From: Xylocopa sonorina
Taxonomy: Eukaryota > Arthropoda > Insecta > Hymenoptera > Apidae
Assembly: GCF_050948175.1 (NCBI RefSeq)
Contig: NW_027490149.1
Coordinates: 434,001-498,000, forward strand
Length of the DNA: 64,000 bases
Direction of reading: 5' to 3'
Part shown: positions 1 to 11,213 of the stretch, piece after piece
Position numbering within the stretch: the stretch's first letter is position 1
How the letters are laid out: every line of letters begins with the position of its first letter
Notes under the pieces: model-generated
Told to the model about the DNA's origin: nothing
The model's input: only the letters and a program-made list of their open reading frames with translations
Database searches by the model: none
Made by a program: the position numbers and the translations under genes

Positions 1-244
1 TATTCCTCGTCAACACTTCAAATGAATGTAAATGCGACACTTCGTTGCAAGGAAATAGCGTTTGCGAATGTCTATCTATCGAAGCAATAGTGCTCTAATG
101 CTTCTTAAAATGCGATATCGCATCTCGTTTCTATGTTTCATGGTAAGATATAATATGATTTGCGAAGTGTCATGTATTCCTCGTCTGCACTTCAAATCAA
201 TGTAAATGCGACACTTCCTTGCAGGAAATAGCGTTTGCAGATGT

Positions 245-257
245 CTACGTATCGTAG
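245..257. repeat. Short hairpin CTACG-TAT-CGTAG, subtype-defining site
   Basis: Five-base complementary arms flank a TAT loop in this subtype. In the other subtypes the left arm changes to CTACC, CTAGG, CTATC or CTACT while the right arm CGTAG stays, so the hairpin is lost. This position is the most useful single marker for sorting monomers. On the minus strand the CTACC and CTATC forms create an in-frame TAG in the otherwise open frame. Confidence 0.75.
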
Positions 258-387
258 CAATAGAGTTCTTATGATTCTTAAAACGCGATATCGCATCTCA
301 TTTCTATGTTTCATGGTAAGATATAATATGATTTGCGAAGTGTCATGTATTCCTCGTCTACGATTCAAATGAATGTAAATGCGACAC

Positions 388-401
388 TTCCTTGCAAGGA
401 A
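388..401. repeat. 14-bp perfect palindrome TTCCTTGCAAGGAA, one example per unit
   Basis: This second dyad is perfect in this unit and in many others. Variants mostly change the centre and keep the arms: TGCT and TGCC centres leave the TTCCT/AGGAA arms intact, and ATGCAA leaves TTCC/GGAA. Two subtypes damage an arm: TTCGTTGCAAGG (units with the GCGAATG word) and GTCCTTGCTAGG (the 175-bp subtype). The pattern could mean tolerance of change at the loop, but I have not tested it statistically. Confidence 0.8.
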
Positions 402-1206
402 ATAGCGTTTGCAGATGTCTACGAATCGTAGCAATAGGGTTCTAATGCTTCTTAAAACGCGATATCGCATCTCATTTCTATGTTTCATGGTACGATATAA
501 TATGATTTGCGAAGTGTCATGTACTCCTCGTCTACACTTCAAATGAATGTAAATGCGACACTTCCTTGCAAGGAAATAGCGTTTGCAAACGTCTACCTAC
601 CGCAGCAATAGAGTTCTAATGCTTCTTAAAACGCGATATCGCATCTCATTTCTATATTTCATGGTAAGATATAATATGATTTGCGAAGTGTTATGTATTT
701 CTCGTCTACACTTCAAATGAATGTAAATGAGACACTTCCTTGCAAGGAAATAGCGTTTGCAGATGTCTACGTATCGTAGCAATAGAGTTCTTATGATTCT
801 TAAAACGCGATATCGCATCTCATTTCTATGTTTCATGGTAAGATATAATATGATTTGCGAAGTGTTATGCATTCCTCGTCTACGATTCAAATGAATGTAA
901 TTGCGACACTTCCTAGCAAGGAAATAGCGTTTGCAGATGTCTACGTATCGTAGCAATAGAGTTCTAATGCTTCTTAAAACGCGATATCGCATCTCATTTC
1001 TATGTTTCATGGTAAGCTATAATATGATTTGCCAAGTGTTATGTATTCCTCGTCTACACTTCAAATGAATGTAAATGCGACACTTCCTTGCAAGGAAATA
1101 GCGTTTGCAGATGTCTACGTATCGTAGCAATAGAGTTCTTATGATTCTTAAAACGCGATATCGCATCTCATTTCTATGTTTCATGGTAAGGTATAATATG
1201 ATTTGC

Positions 1207-1236
1207 GAAGTGTTCTGTATTCCTCGTCTACACTTC
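1207..1236. repeat. Inverted pair GAAGTGT / ACACTTC within the unit
   Basis: GAAGTGT at 1207-1213 and ACACTTC at 1230-1236 are reverse complements separated by 16 bases. A second ACACTTC lies further right in the same unit, so the left arm has two possible partners. Where the left word is GAAGTGTC and the right one is GACACTTC, the more distant pairing extends to 8 bp with a 38-base spacer in the consensus. The arrangement recurs in most units. Confidence 0.7.
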
Positions 1237-3765
1237 AAATGAATGTAAATGCGACACTTCCTTGCAAGGAAATAGCGTTTGCAGATGTCTATGTATGGTA
1301 GCAATAGATTTCTAATGCATCTTAAAACGTGATATCGCATCTCATTTCTATGTTTCATGGTAAGATATAATATGATTTGCGAAGTGTCATGTATTCCTCG
1401 TCTACACGTCAAATGAATGTAAACGCGACACTTCCATGCAAGGAAATAGCGTTTGCAGATGTCTACGTATCGTAGCAATAGAGTTCTTACGATTCTTAAA
1501 GCGCGATATCGCATCTCATTTCTATGTTTCATGGTAAGCTATAATATGATTTGCCAAGTGTTATGTATTCCTCGTCTACACTTCAAATGAATGTAACTGC
1601 GACACTTCCTTGCAAGGAAATAGCGTTTGCAAATGTCTACGTATCGTAGCAATAGAGTTCTTATGATTCTTAAAACGCGATATCGCATCTCATTTCTATG
1701 TTTCATGGTAAGGTATAATATGATTTGCGAAGTGTCATGTATTCCTCGTCTACACTTCAAATGAATGTAAATGCGACACTTCCTTGCAAGGAAATAGCGT
1801 TTGCAAAACGTCTACCTACCGTAGCAATAGAGTTCTAATGCTTCTTAAAACGCGATATCGCATCTCATTTCTATGTTTCATGGTAAGGTATAATATGATT
1901 TGCGAAGTGTTCTGTATTCCTCGTCTACACTTCAAATGAATGTAAATGCGATACTTCCTTGCAAGGAAATAGCGTTTGCAGATGTCTATGTATGGTAGCA
2001 ATAGATTTCTAATGCTCCTTAAAACGTGATATCGCATCTCATTTCTATGTTTCATGGTAAGGTATAATATGATTTGCGAAGTGTTATGTATTCCTTGTCT
2101 ACACTTCAAATGAATGTAAATGCGACACTACATTGCTAGGAAATAGCGTCTGCAGATGTCTAGGTATCGTAGCAATAGAGTTCTAATGCTTCTTAAATCG
2201 CGATATCGCATTTCATTTCTATGTTTCATGGTAAGATATAATATGATTTGCGAAGTGTTATGTATTCCTCGTCAACACTTCAAATGAATGTAAATGCGAC
2301 ACTTCGTTGCAAGGAAATAGCGTTTGCGAATGTCTATCTATCGAAGCAATAGTGCTCTAATGCTTCTTAAAATGCGATATCGCATCTCGTTTCTATGTTT
2401 CATGGTAAGATATAATATGATTTGCGAAGTGTCATGTATTCCTCGTCTGCACTTCAAATCAATGTAAATGCGACACTTCCTTGCAGGAAATAGCGTTTGC
2501 AGATGTCTACGTATCGTAGCAATAGAGTTCTTATGATTCTTAAAACGCGATATCGCATCTCATTTCTATGTTTCATGGTAAGATATAATATGATTTGCGA
2601 AGTGTCATGTATTCCTCGTCTACGATTCAAATGAATGTAAATGCGACACTTCCTTGCAAGGAAATAGCGTTTGCAGATGTCTACGAATCGTAGCAATAGG
2701 GTTCTAATGCTTCTTAAAACGCGATATCGCATCTCATTTCTATGTTTCATGGTACGATATAATATGATTTGCGAAGTGTCATGTACTCCTCGTCTACACT
2801 TCAAATGAATGTAAATGCGACACTTCCTTGCAAGGAAATAGCGTTTGCAAACGTCTACCTACCGCAGCAATAGAGTTCTAATGCTTCTTAAAACGCGATA
2901 TCGCATCTCATTTCTATATTTCATGGTAAGATATAATATGATTTGCGAAGTGTTATGTATTTCTCGTCTACACTTCAAATGAATGTAAATGAGACACTTC
3001 CTTGCAAGGAAATAGCGTTTGCAGATGTCTACGTATCGTAGCAATAGAGTTCTTATGATTCTTAAAACGCGATATCGCATCTCATTTCTATGTTTCATGG
3101 TAAGATATAATATGATTTGCGAAGTGTTATGCATTCCTCGTCTACGATTCAAATGAATGTAATTGCGACACTTCCTAGCAAGGAAATAGCGTTTGCAGAT
3201 GTCTACGTATCGTAGCAATAGAGTTCTAATGCTTCTTAAAACGCGATATCGCATCTCATTTCTATGTTTCATGGTAAGGTATAATATGATTTGCGAAGTG
3301 TCATGTATTCCTCGTCTACACTTCAAATGAATGTAAATGCGACACTTCCTTGCAAGGAAATAGCGTTTGCAAAACGTCTACCTACCGTAGCAATAGAGTT
3401 CTAATGCTTCTTAAAACGCGATATCGCATCTCATTTCTATGTTTCATGGTAAGATATAATATGATTTGCGAAGTGTTATGCATTCCTCGTCTACGATTCA
3501 AATGAATGTAATTGCGACACTTCCTTGCAAGGAAATAGCGTTTGCAGATGTCTACGTATCGTAGCAATAGAGTTCTAATGCTTCTTAAAACGCGATATCG
3601 CATCTCATTTCTATGTTTCATGGTAAGCTATAATATGATTTGCCAAGTGTTATGTATTCCTCGTCTACACTTCAAATGAATGTAAATGCGACACTTCCTT
3701 GCAAGGAAATAGCGTTTGCAGATGTCTACGTATCGTAGCAATAGAGTTCTTATGATTCTTAAAAC

Positions 3766-3939
3766 GCGATATCGCATCTCATTTCTATGTTTCATGGTAA
3801 GGTATAATATGATTTGCGAAGTGTTCTGTATTCCTCGTCTACACTTCAAATGAATGTAAATGCGACACTTCCTTGCAAGGAAATAGCGTTTGCAGATGTC
3901 TATGTATGGTAGCAATAGATTTCTAATGCATCTTAAAAC
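3766..3939 (+). repeat. Representative 174-bp monomer (CTACG-type at one end, reference unit)
   Basis: This is one clean unit, cut from the first base of one palindrome to the base before the next. Its length is exactly 174 bp, and most units have that length. It shows the TATAATATG tract, GAAGTGT and the two ACACTTC copies, and the full 14-bp TTCCTTGCAAGGAA palindrome. The palindrome at its left edge is perfect; the one starting the next unit (3940) has one change (GTGATATCGC). The unit is close to nucleosome repeat length, as many centromeric satellites are. I see no convincing shorter subrepeat inside it apart from the duplicated ACACTTC and GTCTAC words. Confidence 0.9.
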
Positions 3940-4640
3940 GTGATATCGCATCTCATTTCTATGTTTCATGGTAAGATATAATATGATTTGCGAAGTGTCA
4001 TGTATTCCTCGTCTACACGTCAAATGAATGTAAACGCGACACTTCCATGCAAGGAAATAGCGTTTGCAGATGTCTACGTATCGTAGCAATAGAGTTCTTA
4101 CGATTCTTAAAGCGCGATATCGCATCTCATTTCTATGTTTCATGGTAAGCTATAATATGATTTGCCAAGTGTTATGTATTCCTCGTCTACACTTCAAATG
4201 AATGTAAATGCGACACTTCCTTGCAAGGAAATAGCGTTTGCAGATGTCTACGTATCGTAGCAATAGAGTTCTTATGATTCTTAAAACGCGATATCGCATC
4301 TCATTTCTATGTTTCATGGTAAGGTATAATATGATTTGCGAAGTGTCATGTATTCCTCGTCTACACTTCAAATGAATGTAAATGCGACACTTCCTTGCAA
4401 GGAAATAGCGTTTGCAAACGTCTACCTACCGTAGCAATAGAGTTCTAATGCTGCTTAAAACGCGATATCGCATCTCATTTCTATGATTCATGGTAAGATA
4501 TAATATGATTTGCGAAGTGTTATGTATTCCTCGTCTACACTTCAAATGAATGTAAATGCGACACTTCCTTGCAAGGAAATAGCGTTTGCAGATGTCTATG
4601 TATCGTAGCAATAGATTTCTATTGCTTCTTAAAACGTGAT

Positions 4641-7600
4641 ATCGCACCTCATTTCTATGTTACATGGTAAGACATAATATGATTTGCGAAGTGTCATGTA
4701 TTCCTCGTCTACACTTCAAATGTATGTAAATGCGACAATTCCCTGCTAGGAAATAGCGTCTGCAGATGTCTAGGTATCGTAGCAATAGAGTTCTTACGAT
4801 TCTTAAAACGCGATATCGCATCTCATTTCTATGTTTCATGGTAAGGTATAATATGATTTGCGAAGTGTTATGTATTCCTCGTCTACACTTCAAATGAATG
4901 TAAATGCGACACTTCGTTGCAAGGAAATAGCGTTTGCGAATGTCTATCTATCGTAGCAATAGAGTTCTAGTGCTTCTTAAAACGCGATATCGCATCTCAT
5001 TTCTATATTTCATGGTAAGATATAATATGATTTGCGAAGTGTTATGTATTCCTTGTCTACACTTCAAATGAATGTAAATGAGACACTTCCTTGCAAGGAA
5101 ATAGCGTTTGCAGATGTCTACTTATCGTAGCAATAGAGTTCTTATGATTCTTAAAACGCGATATCGCATCTCATTTCTATGTTTCATGGTAAGATATAAT
5201 ATGAATTGCGAAGTGTCATGTATACCTCGTCTACATTTCAAATGAATGTAAGTGCGACACTTCCTTGCAAGGAAATAGCGTTTGCGAATATCTATCTGTC
5301 GTAGCAATAGTGTTCTAATGCTTCTTAAAACGCGGTATCGCATCACATTTCTATATTTCATGGTAAGATATAATATGATTTGCGAAGTGTTATGTATTCC
5401 TCGTCTACACTTCAAATGAATGTAAATGCGACACTTCCATGCAAGGAAATAGCGTTTGTAGATGTCTACGTATCGTAGCAATAGAGTTCTTATGAATATT
5501 AAAACGCGATATCGCATCACATTTCTATGTTTCATGGTAAGGTATAATATGATTTGCGAAGTGTTATGAATTCCTCGTCTACACTTCAAATGAATGTAAA
5601 TGCGACACTTCCTTGCAAGGAAATAGCGTTTGCAGATGTCTACGTATCGTAGCAATAGAGTTCTTATGATTTTTAAAACGCGATATCGCATCTCATTTCT
5701 ATGTTTCATGGTACGATATAATATGATTTGCGAAGTGTCATGTATTCCTCGTCTACACTTCAAATGAATGTAAATGCGACACTTCCTTGCTAGGAAATAG
5801 CGTTTGCAAACGTCTACCTATCGTAGCAATAGAGTTCTAATGCTTCGTAGAACGCGATATCGCATCTCATTTCTATGTTTCATGGTAAGACATAATATGA
5901 TTTGCGAAGTGTCATGTATTCCTCGTCTACACTTCAAATGTATGTAAATGCGACACTTCCTTGCTAGGAAATAGCGTCTGCAGATGTCTAGGTATCGTAG
6001 CAATAGAGTTCTAATGCTTCTTAAAACGCGATATCGCATTTCATTTCTATGTTTCATGGTAAGATATAATATGATTTGCGAAGTGTTATGTATTCCTCGT
6101 CTACACTTCAAAAGAATGTAAATGCGACACTTCCTTGCTAGGAAATTGCGTCTGCAGATGTCTAGGTATCGTAGCAATAGGGTTCTAATGCTTCTTAGGA
6201 CGCGATATCGCATCACATTTCTATGTTTCATGGTAAGACATAATATGATTTGCGAAGTGTCATGTATTCCTCGTCTACACTTCAAATGTATGTAAATGCG
6301 ACACTTCCCTGCTAGGAAATAGCGTCTGCAGATGTCTAGGTATCGTAGCAATAGAGTTCTAATGCTTCTTAAAACGCGATATCGCATTTCATTTCTATGT
6401 TTCATGGTAAGATATAATATGATTTGCGAAGTGTTATGTATTCCTCGTCTACACTTCAAATGAATGTAAATGAGACACTTCCTTGCAAGGAAATAGCGTT
6501 TGCAGATGTCTACGTATCGTAGCAATAGAGTTCTTATGATTCTTAAAACGCGATATCGCATCTCATTTCTATGTTTCATGGTAAGATATAATATGATTTG
6601 CGAAGTGTTATGCATTCCTCGTCTACGATTCAAATGAATGTAATTGCGACACTTCCTTGCAAGGAAATAGCGTTTGCAGATGTCTACGTATCGTAGCAAT
6701 AGAGTTCTAATGCTTCTTAAAACGCGATATCGCATCTCATTTCTATGTTTCATGGTAAGCTATAATATGATTTGCCAAGTGTTATGTATTCCTCGTCTAC
6801 ACTTCAAATGAATGTAAATGCGACACTTCCTTGCAAGGAAATAGCGTTTGCAGATGTCTACGTATCGTAGCAATAGAGTTCTTATGATTCTTAAAACGCG
6901 ATATCGCATCTCATTTCTATGTTTCATGGTAAGGTATAATATGATTTGCGAAGTGTTCTGTATTCCTCGTCTACACTTCAAATGAATGTAAATGCGACAC
7001 TTCCTTGCAAGGAAATAGCGTTTGCAGATGGCTATGTATGGTAGCAATAGATCTCTAGTGCATCTTAAAACGTGATATCGCATCTCATTTCTATGTTTCA
7101 TGGTAAGATATAATATGATTTGCGAAGTGTCATGTATTCCTCGTCTACACGTCAAATGAATGTAAACGCGACACTTCCATGCAAGGAAATAGCGTTTGCA
7201 GATGTCTACGTATCGTAGCAATAGAGTTCTTACGATTCTTAAAGCGCGATATCGCATCTCATTTCTATGTTTCATGGTAAGCTACAATATGATTTGCGAA
7301 GTGTTATGTATTCCTCGTCTACACTTCAAATGAATGTAAATGCGACACTTCCTTGCAAGGAAATAGCGTTTGCAGATGTCTACGTATCGTAGCAATAGAG
7401 TTCTTATGATTCTTAAAACGCGATATCGCATCTCATTTCTATGTTTCATGGTAAGGTATAATATGATTTGCGAAGTGTCATGTATTCCTCGTCTACACTT
7501 CAAATGAATGTAAATGCGACACTTCCTTGCAAGGAAATAGCGTTTGCAAACGTCTACCTACCGTAGCAATAGAGTTCTAATGCTTCTTAAAACGCGATAT

Positions 7601-9800
7601 CGCATCTCATTTCTATGATTCATGGTAAGATATAATATGATTTGCGAAGTGTTATGTATTCCTCGTCTACACTTCAAATGAATGTAAATGCGACACTTCC
7701 TTGCAAGGAAATAGCGTTTGCAGATGTCTATGTATCGTAGCAATAGATTTCTATTGCTTCTTAAAACGTGATATCGCACCTCATTTCTATGTTTCATGGT
7801 AAGATATAATATGATTTGCGAAGTGTCATGTATTCCTCGTCTACACGTCAAATGAATGTAAATGCGACACTTCCATGCAAGGAAATAGCGTTTGCAGATG
7901 TCTACGTATCGTAGCAATAGAGTTCTTATGATTCTTAAAGCGCGATATCGCACCTCATTTCTATGTTTCATGGTAAGATATAATATGATTTGCGAAGTGT
8001 TATGTATTCCTCGTCTACACTTCAAATGAATATAAATACGACACTTCCTTGCTAGGAAATAGCGTCTGCAGATGTCTACGTATCGTAGCAATAGAGTTCA
8101 AATGCTTCTTAAAACGAGATATTGCATCTCATATCTATGTTTCATGATAAGATATAATATTCATTGCGAAGTGTTATGCATTCCTCGTCTACACTTCAAA
8201 TGAATGTGAATGCGACACTTCCTCGCTAGGAAATAGCGCTTGTAGATGTCTGCGAATCGTAGCAATAGGGTTCTAATGCTTCTTAAAGCGCGATATCGCA
8301 TCTCATTTCTATGTTTCGTGGTAAGATATAATATAATTTGCGAAGTGTTATGTATTCCTCGTCTACACTTCAAATGAATGTAAATGCGACACTTCCTTGC
8401 TAGGAAATAGTGTTTGCAAACGTCTACCTATCGTAGCAATAGAGTTCTAATGCTTCGTAGAACGCGATATCGCATCTCATTTCCATGTTTCATGGTAAGA
8501 CATAATATGATTTGCGAAGTTTCATGTATTCCGCGTCTACACTTCAAATGTATGTAAATGCGACACTTCCCTGCTAGGAAATAGCGTCTGCAGATGTCTA
8601 GGTATCGTAGCAATAAAGTTCTAATGCTTCTTAAAACGCGATATCGCATTTCATTTCTATGTTTCATGGTAAGATATAATATGATTTGCGAAGTATCATG
8701 TATTCCTCGTCTACACTTCAAATGAATGTAAATGCGACACTTCCTTGCAAGGAAATAGCGTTTGCAAACGTCTACCTACCGTAGCAATAGAGTTCTAGTG
8801 CTTCTTAAAACGCGATATCGCATCTCATTTCTATATTTCATGGTAAGATATAATATGATTTGCGAAGTGTTATGTATTCCTTGTCTACACTTCAAATGAA
8901 TGTAAATGAGACACTTCCTTGCAAGGAAATAGCGTTTGTAGATGTCTACTTATCGTAGCAATAGAGTTCTTATGATTCTTAAAACGCGATATCGCATCTC
9001 ATTTCTATGTTTCATGGTAAGATATAATATGAATTGCGAAGTGTCATGTATACCTCGTCTACATTACAAATGAATGTAAATGCGACACTTCCTTGCAAGG
9101 AAATAGCGTTTGCGAATGTCTATCTATCGTAGCAATAGTGTTCTAATGCTTCTTAAAACGCGATATCGCATCTCATTTCTATGTTTCATGGTAAGATATG
9201 ATATGATTTGCGAAGTGTTATGTATTCCTCGTCTACACTTCAAATGAATGTAAATGCGACACTTCCTTGCAAGGAAATAGCGTTTGCAAACGTCTACCTA
9301 CCGCAGCAATAGAGTTCTAATGCTTCTTAAAACGCGATATCGCATCTCATTTCTATATTTCATGGTAAGATATAATATGATTTGCGAAGTGTTATGTATT
9401 CCTCGTCTACACTTCAAATGAATGTAAATGAGACACTTCCTTGCAAGGAAATACCGTTTGCAGATGTCTACGTATCGTAGCAATAGAGTTCTTATGATTC
9501 TTAAAACGCGATATCGCATCTCATTTCTATGTTTCATGGTAAGGTATAATATGATTTGCGAAGTGTTATGTATTCCTCGTCTACACTTCAAATGAATGTA
9601 AATGCGACACTTCGTTGCAAGGAAATAGCGTTTGCGAATGTCTATCTATCGTAGCAATAGTGTTCTAATGCTTCTTAAAACGCGATATCGCATCTCGTTT
9701 CAATGTTTCATGGTAAGATATAATATGATTTGCGAAGTGTCATGTATTCCTCGTCTACACTTCAAATGAATGTAAATGCGACACTTCCTTGCAAGGAAAT
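4641..9800 (+). repeat. Mixed-subtype satellite; left partner of a long-range duplication
   Basis: Monomers here alternate CTACG, CTACC, CTATC and CTAGG subtypes without a short tandem higher-order unit. About 6572-7782 resembles 3440-4650 at an offset of 3,132 bp (18 units). About 5425-5920 matches 15173-15670 (offset 9,748), 6085-8610 matches 15660-18180 (offset 9,574), and from 9130 the match continues at offset 9,052 into the next block. The step changes of 174 and 522 bp are whole monomers lost from the right-hand copy. Apart from satellite I see nothing in this stretch. Confidence 0.85.
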
Positions 9801-11213
9801 AGCGTTTGCAAACTTTTACCTACCGTAGCAATAGAGTTCTAGTGCTTCTTAAAACGCGATATCGCATCTCATTTCTATGTTTCATGGTAAGATATAATAT
9901 GATTTGCGAAGTCTTATGTATTCCTCGTCTACACTTCAAATGAATGTATATGCGACACTTCCATGCAAGGAAATAGCGTTTGTAGATGTCTACGTATCGT
10001 AGCAATAGAGTTCTTATGAATATTAAAACGCGATATCGCATCACATTTCTATGTTTCATGGTAAGGTATAATATGATTTGCGAAGTGTCATGTATTCCTC
10101 GTCTACACTTCAAATGTATGTAAATGCGACACTTCCTTGCTAGGAAATAGCGTCTGCAGATGTCTAGGTATCGTAGCAATAGAGTTCTAATGCTTCTTAA
10201 AATGCGATATCGCATTTCATTTCTATGTTTTATGGTAAGATATAATATGATTTGCGAAGTGTTATGTATTCCTCGTCTACACTTCAAAAGAATGTAAATG
10301 CGACACGTCCTTGCAAGGAAATAGCGTCTGCAGATGTCTAGGTATCGTAGCAATAGAGTTCTAATGCTTCTTAGAACGCGATATCGCAATCTCATTTCTA
10401 TGTTTCACGGTAAGATATAATATGATTTGCGAAGTGTCATGTATTCCTCGTCTACACTTCAAATGAATGTAAATGCGACACTTCCTTGCAAGGAAATAGC
10501 GTTTGCAAACGTCTACCTACCGTAGCAATAGAGTTCTAGTGCTTCTTAAAACGCGATATAGCATCTCATTTCTATGTTTCATGGTAAGATATAATATGAT
10601 TTGCGAAGTCTTATGTATTCCTCGTCTACACTTCAAATGAATGTATATGCGACACTTCCATGCAAGGAAATAGCGTTTGTAGATGTCTACGTATCGTAGC
10701 AATAGAGTTCTTATGAATATTAAAACGCGATATCGCATCACATTTCTATGTTTCATGGTAAGGTATAATATGATTTGCGAAGTGTCATGTATTCCTCGTC
10801 TACACTTCAAATGTATGTAAATGCGACACTTCCTTGCTAGGAAATAGCGTCTGCAGATGTCTAGGTATCGTAGCAATAGAGTTCTAATGCTTCTTAAAAT
10901 GCGATATCGCATTTCATTTCTATGTTTTATGGTAAGATATAATATGATTTGCGAAGTGTTATGTATTCCTCGTCTACACTTCAAAAGAATGTAAATGCGA
11001 CACGTCCTTGCTAGGAAATAGCGTCTGCAGATGTCTAGGTATCGTAGCAATAGAGTTCTAATGCTTCTTAGAACGCGATATCGCAATCTCATTTCTATGT
11101 TTCACGGTAAGATATAATATGATTTGCGAAGTGTCATGTATTCCTCGTCTACACTTCAAATGAATGTAAATGCGACACTTCCTTGCAAGGAAATAGCGTT
11201 TGCAAACGTCTAC
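9801..11213 (+). repeat. 4-mer (697-bp) tandem duplication with the 175-bp subtype
   Basis: The four-unit block starting near 9820 recurs at 10517, an offset of 697 bp (4 x 174 + 1). Both copies share ordered private changes: GAAGTCTTATG, GAATGTATATG, CTTATGAATATT, CACGTCC and the inserted base in GCAATCTC. This is the leftmost occurrence of the GCAATCTC length variant in the window; none occurs before about 10388. A change CGATATAGC is present in the second copy and in the unit that follows, which orders the duplication events. Confidence 0.85.
10200..10217. repeat. 18-bp perfect palindrome form of the unit's core dyad
   Basis: The sequence AAATGCGATATCGCATTT reads identically on both strands. 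In most units the core is only the 10-bp GCGATATCGC, flanked by AAAAC on the left and ATCTC on the right. In the subtype with AAAAT on the left and ATTTC on the right the dyad grows to 18 bp. The same form recurs with this subtype, for example near 12815, 14556, 19602, 23779, 35609 and 40312. The core contains GATATC, an EcoRV recognition site, in nearly every monomer. Confidence 0.85.

Larger units (their letters stand above)
1..4640 (+). repeat. 13-mer higher-order repeat, two copies, second expanded by a dimer
   Basis: Positions 1-1016 reappear at 2263-3278, an offset of 2,262 bp (13 x 174). I saw no mismatch in reading through it, and rare private changes are shared: CAACACT, GAAGCAATAG, TGCTCTAATG, a single-base deletion giving TTGCAGGAAA, and GTACTCC. 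At 3279 the second copy gains 349 bp (two units plus one base). From 3628 it resumes the sequence seen from 1017, now at an offset of 2,611 bp, up to about 4440. The extra dimer carries a rare one-base insertion, GCAAAACG, found otherwise only at 1803. Confidence 0.9.

Noticed and set aside
40..56. True CENP-B box
   Set aside because: Only the left part matches the known consensus; the required CGGG segment is replaced by GAAA. Kept only as a low-interest observation.
1..174. Monomer as a trimer of a 58-bp ancestor, since 174 is 3 x 58
   Set aside because: Aligning the three thirds of the consensus shows no convincing similarity beyond short words such as ACACTTC and GTCTAC.
329..345. TATAAT-like tract in each unit as a bacterial -10 promoter
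   Set aside because: The tract recurs in nearly every monomer because it is part of the repeat, has no consistent -35 partner that I can see and no downstream gene. The array looks eukaryotic.
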